Assembly: GCA_964512955.1 (NCBI GenBank)
Contig: CAZEKX010000007.1
Location: 1-48,647 of the forward strand
Length of the DNA: 48,647 bases
From: HGM04593 sp964512955
GTDB lineage: Bacteria; Bacteroidota; Bacteroidia; Bacteroidales; Bacteroidaceae
Direction: 5' to 3'
The notes under the pieces were generated by a model. That model was not told the origin of the DNA. It worked only from the letters and a program-made list of their open reading frames with translations, and made no database searches. Position numbers and translations under genes: made by a program. Shown in pieces: positions 9,644 to 17,430 of the stretch; the stretch's first letter is position 1; each line of letters begins with the position of its first letter.

Positions 9644-10594
9644 ATGGAGGATTTGACAGGACGTTTGGTTATCGGTGTGTCATCGCGTGCACTTTTCGAT
9701 TTGGAAAAGGAGAACGAAATATTTGAACGTGATGGAATAAAAAAGTATAGAAAATTTCAAGAGGAACACGAGAATGAACCTTTAGAAAAAGGTACAGCAT
9801 TCTATCTTGTAAAAAGTCTGTTAGAACTTAATAAACAGGCCAACCGTCCTATTGTCGAGGTGGTTGTTATGTCCCGCAACAGTCCCGAAACCGGTATGCG
9901 CATGCTTAAGTCGCTCGACCAATACGGGCTCGATATTACCCGTGTGGCATTGTCGGGTGGTGAATCTTTGTCTAAGTACCTCAAAGCCTTTTCAATAGAT
10001 CTTTTCCTCTCGAAAGACGAGGGAGATGTACAGCGCGTCATCGATTCCGGTATATGTGCCGCAGCACTTATCTATGCTCCACCTACAGAGTTCGACCCCG
10101 AAGATAGCAGAGTGAAGATTGCTTTCGATGCCGATGCTGTAATTTTCTCCGACGAGTCGGAATGTCGATATAAAGAGGAGGGTATGGATGCCTTCTATAA
10201 ATACGAGAAGGAACATGCCGATGAGCCACTTAAAGAGGGACCTTTTGCAAATCTCTTAAAGAAACTATCGCAAATTCAAGAGTCCCTGCCAACATCCATC
10301 GAATTATCCCCATTACGTTTGGCTATAGTAACATCTCGCAGTCTACCATCTCATTTTCGTGTTATAAAGACTCTGCGTAAGTGGGGAGTGTACGTCGACG
10401 AAGCATATTTCCTTGGCGGTCTTCCCAAAGACGAGGTCCTTAGGGCTTTTGGTGCGCACATCTTCTTTGACGATCAAGACACCCATCTCTCTTCGTCAAG
10501 CAAGTATGTACCGTCGGGCAAAGTCCCTTATCACTCAAATTCACAAATAATCGAGGTGCTGAATAACCGTAAACAAGAAAAGAATGTTGAATAG
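9644..10594 (+). CDS. Cytosolic 5'-nucleotidase (NT5C1-like family)
   Basis: 316 aa matching the 5-nucleotidase family PF06189, related to eukaryotic cytosolic 5'-nucleotidase IA, which removes the 5'-phosphate from nucleoside monophosphates. Seen: N-terminal L-V-I-G-V-S-S-R-A-L-F-D-L-E with the catalytic Asp, V-V-V-M-S-R-N-S-P-E-T-G (HAD motif II-like) near residue 70-80, A-L-S-G-G-E, and the downstream F-D-A-D-A-V and F-F-D-D-Q segments. There is no signal peptide. DUF456 follows after 12 bp and could be co-transcribed. The substrate (AMP or IMP) is not determined. Confidence 0.88.
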   Translation: MEDLTGRLVIGVSSRALFDLEKENEIFERDGIKKYRKFQEEHENEPLEKGTAFYLVKSLLELNKQANRPIVEVVVMSRNSPETGMRMLKSLDQYGLDITRVALSGGESLSKYLKAFSIDLFLSKDEGDVQRVIDSGICAAALIYAPPTEFDPEDSRVKIAFDADAVIFSDESECRYKEEGMDAFYKYEKEHADEPLKEGPFANLLKKLSQIQESLPTSIELSPLRLAIVTSRSLPSHFRVIKTLRKWGVYVDEAYFLGGLPKDEVLRAFGAHIFFDDQDTHLSSSSKYVPSGKVPYHSNSQIIEVLNNRKQEKNVE

Positions 10595-10606
10595 TTATAA
10601 TATATA

Positions 10607-11098
10607 ATGGAAACAGAGTATATTCTTATAGCAATTTCGTTGATATGTGCGATAATAGGTGTGTTAGGTGCAGTGTTACCGGCACTACCCGGTCCGCCGT
10701 TCTCTTTTGTAGGACTACTACTACTGTTTTTCTGCAAAGAGGTTGATGTAAGTGTTGTTGAACTAATTCTTGCCGGTGTATCTGTTGCAGTGATAACACT
10801 TCTCGATTATGTTATGCCCATGTGGTTGGCAAAACTTACCGGTGGTACAAACAAAGGTATTTTGGGCGCAGGTCTTGGAATGCTTGTCGGTCTCTTCTTT
10901 ATGCCTTTAGGGCTTGTTATAGGTCCGTTCTTGGGTGCTCTTATCGGTGAACTAATAGCCGGAACCCCATCGAGAAAGGCATTAGGAGTATCGTTCATGT
11001 CGTTTATCTCTTTCATGCTCACAACCGGAATAAAATTCACATACACCACAGTTCTTTTGGTAATTATTGTTACAAAGACAATAAGTTTATTTGTGTAG
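10607..11098 (+). CDS. DUF456 membrane protein
   Basis: 163 aa, almost entirely hydrophobic, with Gly-rich helices of the DUF456 family (PF04306): an N-terminal segment with L-P-A-L-P-G-P-P, a conserved D-Y in L-L-D-Y-V-M-P, and repeated G-x-x-x-G helices in the middle (I-L-G-A-G-L-G-M-L-V-G) that resemble glycine-zipper packing. Biochemical function is unknown. It probably shares a transcript with the upstream nucleotidase gene. Confidence 0.85.
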   Translation: METEYILIAISLICAIIGVLGAVLPALPGPPFSFVGLLLLFFCKEVDVSVVELILAGVSVAVITLLDYVMPMWLAKLTGGTNKGILGAGLGMLVGLFFMPLGLVIGPFLGALIGELIAGTPSRKALGVSFMSFISFMLTTGIKFTYTTVLLVIIVTKTISLFV

Positions 11099-11153
11099 GA
11101 GCAGCATCGAAACAAAAACCTTTTCACAAGTGTTTCTTCAATAAAACAACATT

Positions 11154-11618
11154 ATGAAAAGGTCTCTTTCAATCTTAGTATGGGTATTAGTCTGTTTTGT
11201 GGTAGGTGGAGTAGGTTCCTATTTTCAGAGTGATGCAATAAGAGAGTGGTATCCCCATTTAAATAACTCACCACTGACACCACCTGCATGGGTGTTTCCC
11301 GTAGCGTGGAGCATCCTTTATCTGTTAATGGGTATATCTGTAGGTTTGTTATGGGGCTTACGTAGTATCTACTCCACAATACTTTACATGCTCTTTGCCA
11401 TGCAGTTGGTACTTAATTTCTTGTGGAGCATATTCTTCTTCTATTTTCGCAGTCCGCTTTTGGGACTCATAGACCTTGTTATGCTCGACATATTTGTACT
11501 ACTCTATTTCGTTGGTGCTTATGTGGTAAAACGCGCATCGGCACTGCTTGTAATACCATATCTGTTGTGGCTAGCCTTTGCAACATATCTGAATATGTAT
11601 ATTGCAATATATAATTAA
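11154..11618 (+). CDS. tspO: TspO/MBR family tryptophan-rich sensory protein
   Basis: 154 aa with five membrane helices, the family norm. TspO proteins bind porphyrins and other hydrophobic ligands. The diagnostic P-L-T-P-P-A-W-V-F-P-V-A-W segment is present near residues 40-53, followed by L-M-G-I-S. The bacterial protein may affect tetrapyrrole handling or oxidative stress, but no direct hint of this is in the context. Its stop codon overlaps that of the convergent dnaJ-like gene by 4 bp (a TTAA). Confidence 0.9.
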   Translation: MKRSLSILVWVLVCFVVGGVGSYFQSDAIREWYPHLNNSPLTPPAWVFPVAWSILYLLMGISVGLLWGLRSIYSTILYMLFAMQLVLNFLWSIFFFYFRSPLLGLIDLVMLDIFVLLYFVGAYVVKRASALLVIPYLLWLAFATYLNMYIAIYN

Positions 11619-12532
11619 TTATCATTACCGGCTTTCTGCATTTCGCGCAACAGTTTCTCCTGTTTAGCATTTAATACAGGCAATTGCAAACTTAGTGTAA
11701 CAATCATATCGCCGAATTCCCCCTCTTTTTTGTATATCGGGAACCCCTTACCACGCAAGCGGAACTTCTTGTTGGCAGTACAACCTTTATCAATTTTTAT
11801 ACGTACACTTCCGGTGAGAGTAGGTACTATTACATCACCACCAAGTAACAGAGTGTAAAGGTCAATGGGTACAATTGTCTCCAAGTCGTCCCCATTGCGT
11901 GCGAACCGGCTATCGGGCTCAATGTAGAATGTTATATACAAGTCGCCACGTACACCACCTTGCGGTGCAACGGCACCATATCCTTTTAAGCGAATCCTTT
12001 GTCCATCGGCAATACCGGCAGGAATAGTAATACGTATTGTCTCGCCGTTAATATTCAGTATACGCTTGTGCGTCTCCGACGCCTCTCGCAACGAAAGAGT
12101 CAATTCTGTTTGCAGGTCTTGTCCGTGTGCCGGTCTGTTATTTCTGCTACGTGCGGCAGTGAAACCACCAAACAACTCCTCGAAGAAGTCGCTGAACCCA
12201 CCGGTATTATTTGCACTTCGTGAAAAGTCGCCAAAGCCACCGAACCCACCAAAGTCGAAACTGTTACCACTGCGATATTGCTTACGTTGTGCCTCATATT
12301 CATCGGCATGACGCCAGTTCTCGCCATATTCATCATACCTCTTTCTCTTTTCGGGGTCGCTAAGCACCTCATTTGCTTCATTTATTGCCTGAAAACGCTC
12401 CTGTGCCATGGGGTCATCCTTGTTAATGTCGGGATGATACTTTTTTGCCATCTTTCGGAAAGCCTTTCTAATATCGGCTTGCGAAGCCTTAGGGTCTACA
12501 CCCAAAACCTTGTAATAATCTATGAATGCCAT
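11615..12532 (-). CDS. DnaJ-class co-chaperone, CbpA type
   Basis: 305 aa from the ATG at 12532, where the J domain begins at once; 12 upstream codons in frame were discarded. J domain about 1-70 with the H-P-D motif in K-K-Y-H-P-D, then a Gly/Phe-rich stretch around 95-140, then the two-lobed C-terminal substrate-binding domain. The four-Cys zinc-finger repeats of true DnaJ are missing, which places it with CbpA/class II proteins that stimulate DnaK ATPase activity. No partner such as cbpM is adjacent. The stop overlaps tspO by 4 bp. Confidence 0.92.
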   Translation of the reverse strand: MAFIDYYKVLGVDPKASQADIRKAFRKMAKKYHPDINKDDPMAQERFQAINEANEVLSDPEKRKRYDEYGENWRHADEYEAQRKQYRSGNSFDFGGFGGFGDFSRSANNTGGFSDFFEELFGGFTAARSRNNRPAHGQDLQTELTLSLREASETHKRILNINGETIRITIPAGIADGQRIRLKGYGAVAPQGGVRGDLYITFYIEPDSRFARNGDDLETIVPIDLYTLLLGGDVIVPTLTGSVRIKIDKGCTANKKFRLRGKGFPIYKKEGEFGDMIVTLSLQLPVLNAKQEKLLREMQKAGNDN

Positions 12533-12628
12533 AATTATATTATTTCGGACAGATAAATAACAAACCACATACCAAAGAGGTTGTTTATGGTAAAATCCCT
12601 TTTACAAATATTAAATTGTTCCCATAAG

Positions 12629-12660
12629 TTGTCGTATTAAATTAAAAACATTTATCTTCG
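12629..12660 (+). promoter_or_regulatory. Bacteroidetes promoter of the lipoprotein gene
   Basis: TTG at 12629-12631 and TATCTTCG at 12653-12660 are 21 bp apart and lie about 35 bp before the ATG at 12695. Confidence 0.65.
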
Positions 12661-12694
12661 CATCTGTGAATTGAAAATTAAAGAAAAGCATATT

Positions 12695-13543
12695 ATGAAT
12701 AGAACAATTTTTTCTCTGTTGCTGTTATCGTTCACTCTGTTTACCGCATGTAGCGACGACGAAGATTACAACCCCGACACAGCAATATCGTATTATGAAC
12801 CCATCGATGCACCCAAGGTTGCCGGAATAAAAATGAAGATGAACGACGACCGTAATCACACATGGGATTACAAATTCCAATACGATGCAAAGGACAGAAT
12901 AAAAGAGATAGACCTGCAAATAAACACACATACAAAACGTAATAACAGGTCCTACAAATTGAATATACATTCCAAAGCACAATATAAGTTCGTAAACGAG
13001 CAAATACTCTCGGTCTCATATACTATCAATGAGAATTACCCCGAATACCCGGCATGGAACGACATCGACACATGGTCCTATAACGGAGTGTTCACAGCCG
13101 AAGGCTACCTAAAGCGTTTTGGTCCTTTCGATTGCGAGTATAACGGTGGCAGGTTACAAAAATCCTTTATGGATAACGGTCGCGAATACACACTCTATTA
13201 CGATGTTTACGATAACGTAACAGGCTACGTATGCGATTCCATAGGCAAGCACATCGACGAGCGTAACTCCTACGAGTATGAATATGGAACAGACTACAAG
13301 AACAGAACCAATTTCGATTTCTCGGCATTCATAGGCAATGTCGTAGTAGAGCGCGAGATAGCCGGTAACGAACTCTGGTGCTATTCTCCATTCCATTTGG
13401 GTACATTCGGAATGTTGGGCGTTACAGGTTTGCAATTGCCACGAGCCCAGTGGGAAATGTCGGGTGGAGTACCTGTTAAGTGCAAATATTACGATTCTCA
13501 ATTAAAGTTATATTTCGATATGGAGATAAGTTATGTTGAATAA
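12695..13543 (+). CDS. Lipoprotein of unknown function
   Basis: 282 aa from the ATG at 12695, which gives a clean lipoprotein signal (hydrophobic 5-16, lipobox F-T-A-C with Cys-19, then Ser-Asp-Asp-Glu-Asp). The acidic residues after Cys fit surface-exposed Bacteroidetes lipoproteins. The body is rich in Tyr, Asn and Asp with repeated beta-strand patterns (Y-K-F-Q-Y-D-A-K-D-R-I, Y-T-L-Y-Y-D-V-Y-D-N-V) resembling the YD-like strands of DUF4595-type lipoproteins. I cannot assign a function. It has its own promoter and appears monocistronic. Confidence 0.75.
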   Translation: MNRTIFSLLLLSFTLFTACSDDEDYNPDTAISYYEPIDAPKVAGIKMKMNDDRNHTWDYKFQYDAKDRIKEIDLQINTHTKRNNRSYKLNIHSKAQYKFVNEQILSVSYTINENYPEYPAWNDIDTWSYNGVFTAEGYLKRFGPFDCEYNGGRLQKSFMDNGREYTLYYDVYDNVTGYVCDSIGKHIDERNSYEYEYGTDYKNRTNFDFSAFIGNVVVEREIAGNELWCYSPFHLGTFGMLGVTGLQLPRAQWEMSGGVPVKCKYYDSQLKLYFDMEISYVE

Positions 13544-13617
13544 CCCTTTTTTGCATAATCGATAAACAATTACATTAAATTTAAAAATTTTATCTATTAA
13601 AATTCGCTTGTTTGTTG

Positions 13618-13625
13618 TATCTTCG
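13618..13625 (+). promoter_or_regulatory. Putative -7 box of the SPOR lipoprotein gene
   Basis: TATCTTCG followed by CAC, about 52 bp before the ATG. No convincing TTG sits at the expected -33 distance. Confidence 0.55.
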
Positions 13626-13677
13626 CACAAACAGACAACCTATATAAAAATTATAAATTAAAACAACTTCCAAAGTT

Positions 13678-14181
13678 ATGAAGAAATTATTCGTATTGGG
13701 AATGGGCTTCATGCTTGTTGCAAGCATGGTAAGTTCATGTAAATCATCAAAGGAAAGTGCCTACAAGGCTGCTTACGACCAGGCTAAACAACAAGAATTG
13801 GTACAAGGACAAAACCAGGCAACCGACCTCATAGAGATTGCTCCTGTTGCATCCAACTCCACAATGTCTTCTCAGGCAGTCGATACATCCTATCGCGAGG
13901 AGAAAGTAGTTCTTGCATCGGGTGCCGAGGGCTCATTAAAAGCCTACAGTGTAGTGTGTGGCAGTTTCGCGTCAAAGACCAATGCCGAGGCATTACAAGG
14001 AAACCTCGTAAGCGAGGGATACAGTGCAATAGTAGTACAGAACCCCACAACAGGAATGTATCGTGTGGTATGTGCATCGTACGACGACCGCCAGCAGGCA
14101 GCCGAGGCAAGAGCCAAATTCAAAGCAGAGCATCCTGGCAATGCCGACTTCCAAAAGGCATGGTTGCTCTACAATAAATAA
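13678..14181 (+). CDS. SPOR-domain lipoprotein
   Basis: 167 aa. Signal peptide with lipobox V-S-S-C (Cys-21), a Gln/Ala-rich linker to about residue 85, and a C-terminal SPOR domain (about 90-165) with the typical Y-S-V-V-C-G-S-F start, an N-A-E-A-L helix and the Y-R-V-V-C-A-S-Y strand. SPOR domains bind peptidoglycan stripped of stem peptides and often localise to the division site. It is monocistronic and closed by a strong terminator. Confidence 0.88.
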   Translation: MKKLFVLGMGFMLVASMVSSCKSSKESAYKAAYDQAKQQELVQGQNQATDLIEIAPVASNSTMSSQAVDTSYREEKVVLASGAEGSLKAYSVVCGSFASKTNAEALQGNLVSEGYSAIVVQNPTTGMYRVVCASYDDRQQAAEARAKFKAEHPGNADFQKAWLLYNK

Positions 14182-14199
14182 AATACATATAACAATATA

Positions 14200-14246
14200 A
14201 ACCCCGGTGGAGTTCGAGGATTTCTCAAATTCCACCGGGGTTTTGT
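14200..14246 (+). terminator. Intrinsic terminator of the SPOR gene
   Basis: A perfect 12-bp GC-rich stem (AACCCCGGTGGA at 14200-14211 with its complement at 14231-14242) around a 19-nt loop, followed by TTGTT. It begins 19 bp after the stop codon. Confidence 0.9.
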
Positions 14247-14291
14247 TGTAGGTTGTAACAATTCTGCAACCTCAGTAGCACAAAATAGCGA

Positions 14292-14299
14292 TACATTTG
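14292..14299 (+). promoter_or_regulatory. -7 box of a candidate small RNA
   Basis: TACATTTG followed by C matches the TAnnTTTG consensus exactly. The -33 region (TTCTG at 14262-14266) is weak. It lies downstream of a terminator and upstream of a hairpin plus T tract, with no gene on this strand for kilobases, so it probably drives a non-coding RNA. Confidence 0.5.
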
Positions 14300-14305
14300 C
14301 ATCGT

Positions 14306-14445
14306 TAGTCATATATATAAAATTGCATTTTGTGCCACCCGACGTTTTTAGTGTTCACAATTGCCAAATACAAATTATCATTTATCGTCATAAGTTATTC
14401 ATATTTATTCCATTTATTTTTTCGTCGGGTGGCACGTTTTTTTTG
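14306..14445 (+). ncRNA. Candidate small RNA of about 140 nt
   Basis: Start is estimated about seven bases after the -7 box. A perfect 13-bp inverted repeat (GTGCCACCCGACG at 14332-14344, complement at 14423-14435) encloses a 78-nt AU-rich loop and is followed directly by eight T residues at 14437-14444. Promoter, closing stem and T tract line up on the plus strand; on the minus strand no T tract follows the stem, so it does not look like the terminator of the ATPase gene to its right. The loop has no ORF. I do not recognise an RNA family; a 6S-like RNA would be longer with a central bulge. Confidence 0.45.
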
Positions 14446-14474
14446 TAAAGTTTGTGAAGCGATAATCTTAAAAA

Positions 14475-15812
14475 TTAAATCATCCCAGTCATATAAAAAG
14501 GAATATACATCAACTCATTATCTCCAATCTTAAGATCTTTTGTGTAAAGCAAAAAACTATTCTTAATCCTTGCAGAATATTTTGCTCTGAAAGCATCAAG
14601 TGATGCATGAGTCTTGTACCCCGATGATTTAACCTCTATTGGACAAATTTTATTACCTCTCGATAATAAGAAATCAATCTCATAGAAATGTTTTTCGTCT
14701 TTCTCAAATATGTAATAAAACAATTTATTGCCCGATGCAGTAAGCATTTGAGCCACAAGATTCTCATATATATAACCTAAATTAGCCTCCAACTTATCGG
14801 CCAATAATTTTTGATATATGATATTGTCGGCAAAATCTTTATCCCAAAATACCATAGTTACGAACAACCCGGTGTCTGCAACAAAGAGTTTATATTTTGC
14901 TAAATCCTGTGTGAATGACATTCCAACATTAGGGTCATCTGAGTGGTATGATACAAGTACAACTTTGCTGTTTTCAAGATTAATGAGCATTTTGGCCTCT
15001 GCACTCTTTTCCAACTCTCCAACAACAGAGTTTGTGTAAAAACGAGTTGATTTTTTGCTTAATTGGGAAGGTATGGCCATAAACAACTTGCTAAGTTTTC
15101 CTGTTGAGTCAATCTTTAAAAAGTCATCCGAGTATAACTTAATGATTCTTCTCTTCACAGCATCTACCTTTGCGAGATTGTTTGTGTTAAGATATTCATT
15201 TACCGCTTGAGGCATTCCGCCGACAAGCATGTAGAGTCTTAAATCTCTTTGTTTTGTACGGTGTGCAGCACCTAAAGGCATTCGTTTCTCGTAGAATGTC
15301 TTAATTAACGGAAAGGATGCACTGTCGCCTAAAGCCCAGCGGAACTCCTCAAAGTCCATTGGATACATATCAATTTGCTCTTCCTCGCTTGGAATTGTTA
15401 TTCCCTTTGTATTTTGTTTAATACTAATAAGTGAACCGGTTTCTATGTAGTCAAATCTGCCATCTTGCACAAGATACTTAATAGCCTGTCTGGCATTCGG
15501 ACACTTTTGTACTTCGTCAAAGATTATTACAGATTTACGTTCTTCCAAAACAACATTATAGATAGTCTGTAATTGAAGAAATATAAAATCCAAGTCCATC
15601 AAATCATCAAATAAAGACTTAACAGTTGCCGATACCTTATTAAAATCAATAATAAGATACGAAGAATATTCTCTTTTTGCAAATTCCTCAGCAATGGTCG
15701 ATTTACCAATACGTCTTGCACCTTGTATCATCAGAGCGCTCTCACCGTTCGATTCTCTCTTCCATTGAAGAATTCTGTCGTATATTTTCCTTCTGAAGAC
15801 TCTTTTTTCCAT
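14475..15812 (-). CDS. AAA ATPase with DUF4143 C-terminal domain
   Basis: 445 aa from the ATG at 15812 (a GTG lies four codons upstream). Walker A is G-A-R-R-I-G-K-S-T near residue 32-40 and Walker B is V-I-I-F-D-E-V near 97-103. The C-terminal DUF4143 part contains D-F-L-L-S-R-G-N-K-I-C-P-I-E-V-K-S, an E/D..E-x-K arrangement like PD-(D/E)XK nucleases. These proteins are widespread, patchily distributed and of unproven function; toxin-antitoxin or defence roles have been suggested. A second, divergent member follows upstream, suggesting an accessory island. Confidence 0.85.
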   Translation of the reverse strand: MEKRVFRRKIYDRILQWKRESNGESALMIQGARRIGKSTIAEEFAKREYSSYLIIDFNKVSATVKSLFDDLMDLDFIFLQLQTIYNVVLEERKSVIIFDEVQKCPNARQAIKYLVQDGRFDYIETGSLISIKQNTKGITIPSEEEQIDMYPMDFEEFRWALGDSASFPLIKTFYEKRMPLGAAHRTKQRDLRLYMLVGGMPQAVNEYLNTNNLAKVDAVKRRIIKLYSDDFLKIDSTGKLSKLFMAIPSQLSKKSTRFYTNSVVGELEKSAEAKMLINLENSKVVLVSYHSDDPNVGMSFTQDLAKYKLFVADTGLFVTMVFWDKDFADNIIYQKLLADKLEANLGYIYENLVAQMLTASGNKLFYYIFEKDEKHFYEIDFLLSRGNKICPIEVKSSGYKTHASLDAFRAKYSARIKNSFLLYTKDLKIGDNELMYIPFYMTGMI

Positions 15813-15846
15813 AAAATCAAACACTGTTTATTATGCAAAAATAACA

Positions 15847-15946
15847 CATTCCCAGATTTCCCGCAAATTTAAAACAGCCAATTCCCCGATTTCCCGCAAA
15901 TTTAAAACAGCAAATTCCCCGATTTCCCGCAAATTTAGAATATACA
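15847..15946. repeat. Three tandem 33-bp repeats before the DUF4143 ATPase gene
   Basis: The 16-bp core GATTTCCCGCAAATTT occurs at 15855, 15888 and 15921, an exact 33-bp period, with conserved ATTCCC before each core and AAAACAGC after the first two. The array fills the gap between two leftward ATPase genes and begins about 35 bp upstream of the downstream gene's start, where an operator would sit. The spacing is about three helical turns, so cores face the same side of the DNA. Confidence 0.85.
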
Positions 15947-15976
15947 AAGTGGGTTATCCTTTTTCGGTAGCAACAA

Positions 15977-17116
15977 TTATATTATTTGCCCGCTCCAAAG
16001 CATTTTAAAGAAGTCGAGTACATAAATCATTTCTATTTCGTTTGCTTCACGCGTTATTTTGTCTAACGAAACTATTATTTTCCTTGCGTTCGGATGCTCT
16101 TCGGCAAATGCTTTAAGGTTCTTTTTGTGTTTTGTTTGAACTTCATCGGTTGATTTAATTTCAATACCTATACGGGCATCGCCTATTATGGCATCGACCT
16201 CTATACCTGTATATGTTCTCCAATAGGATAATTTTTCTGTCGATTCGGTATAGCCCAAATAAGCAATAATCTCTTGAATGACCAGATGCTCAAAGGCGTG
16301 CCCGAATTCATCAGTACCACGTTTTAGGTTTGTTCTGCCTAATAGATAATTTACAACACCTACATCGAAATAGTAGAAACGTGGCGCTTGCACTAATTTT
16401 CTTTTAATATGTTTGGTAAATGCAGGTATTTCGTATCCAACCAGGGTATCGTATAGTATCTGAAAATATGCCGAAACTGTTTTTGCAGACACACCGCAGT
16501 CGGCTGCTATATTCTCATAATTCAAAATCTCGCCATTGCATATTGCTGCAACTTCTAAAAAACGTTCGAATGAAACAATATCCCGAACAAAAGCCTCTTC
16601 TTTTATTTCTTCCTTTAAGAAAATATCAACGTATGCTTTTAAGCGTCTTGTTGCATTTTCTATCATATAATGACGCGGAATCATCCCGTTTTGAATAGCC
16701 CTGTAAATGTCAAAGTCGGGAATTTCTGCACTTACCAGTGGATAAAAGAACATAGGTATGGCTCTTCCTCCAAGCGTGTTGGATGATTGCTTTTTTAATT
16801 TTCTTGCACTTGATCCGCAAAGGATGAATCTTATATCCTTATTTGTCATAAGCCAATGCACCTCGTCAAGCAATTCGGGTACCTTGGGAATCTCATCTAT
16901 TATTACCAATGTTCCCTTTGGCTTGTTTTGAAGCATTTCTCGAAGTAGTTCGGGATTCTTTTGAAACCTTTTTCTAATATCGGTGTTCAAAAGATCGTAG
17001 TAAATGGTATCGGGGAACAACTCCTTCAAAAGGGTCGATTTACCTGTCTGGCGCGCTCCCAACAAGAAATTCGCATCGTCCAGACGATTTTGAATATCAA
17101 TAATTCTTTTGTACAT
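15977..17116 (-). CDS. AAA ATPase with DUF4143 C-terminal domain (second copy)
   Basis: 379 aa. Walker A G-A-R-Q-T-G-K-S-T at residues 20-28, Walker B T-L-V-I-I-D-E-I near 70-76, then a helical region with a winged-helix-like segment (Y-E-N-I-A-A-D-C-G-V-S-A-K-T-V) and a C-terminal nuclease-like E-V-D-A-I-I-G-D-A-R-I-G-I-E-I-K-S. The length is typical for this family. It is only distantly similar to the neighbour at 14475-15812, so the pair is not a recent duplication. No antitoxin-like small gene is visible beside it. Confidence 0.85.
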   Translation of the reverse strand: MYKRIIDIQNRLDDANFLLGARQTGKSTLLKELFPDTIYYDLLNTDIRKRFQKNPELLREMLQNKPKGTLVIIDEIPKVPELLDEVHWLMTNKDIRFILCGSSARKLKKQSSNTLGGRAIPMFFYPLVSAEIPDFDIYRAIQNGMIPRHYMIENATRRLKAYVDIFLKEEIKEEAFVRDIVSFERFLEVAAICNGEILNYENIAADCGVSAKTVSAYFQILYDTLVGYEIPAFTKHIKRKLVQAPRFYYFDVGVVNYLLGRTNLKRGTDEFGHAFEHLVIQEIIAYLGYTESTEKLSYWRTYTGIEVDAIIGDARIGIEIKSTDEVQTKHKKNLKAFAEEHPNARKIIVSLDKITREANEIEMIYVLDFFKMLWSGQII

Positions 17117-17150
17117 GGTTTGTGCACTAATTTGTTTCTTTGTTTCTTGT

Positions 17151-17201
17151 TTTTGTTTGAAAATCCGAAGTTGAATTTCGTATTTTGTTTGAAAATCCGA
17201 A
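17151..17201. repeat. 19-bp direct repeat upstream of the second DUF4143 gene
   Basis: TTTTGTTTGAAAATCCGAA occurs at 17151-17169 and 17183-17201, a 32-bp period, starting 35 bp upstream of the ATPase start. This mirrors the 33-bp-spaced repeats before the other DUF4143 gene though the sequence differs. Apart from this, 17117-17430 holds no gene; the part before 17431 is AT-rich and has no convincing promoter box. Confidence 0.8.
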
Positions 17202-17430
17202 TTACAAGTGCAAATATAAAAATATTTTTTCTTGCCAACTAATTTGGATATTTAAATTTTAGTAAGTAAATAAACGTTTTTATAGGTCTTTAGAAAATTG
17301 TACCAACTTAGAAAAGTATACGGAAAAATATTAATGGTTGAATGAGTGCTTTTATATTATAATTCTGCAAACTGTTTCCTTGAATATATAATTTATTTTG
17401 CAGTAGAAATAAATAAAAACAAAAACATAT

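Noticed and set aside
11611..11620. Frameshift at the tspO/dnaJ junction
   Set aside because: Both proteins have normal ends; the stops simply overlap by four bases in a TTAA.
15847..15946. CRISPR-like array
   Set aside because: Three units with near-identical spacers and a 33-bp period; a minisatellite or operator array, and no cas genes are nearby.
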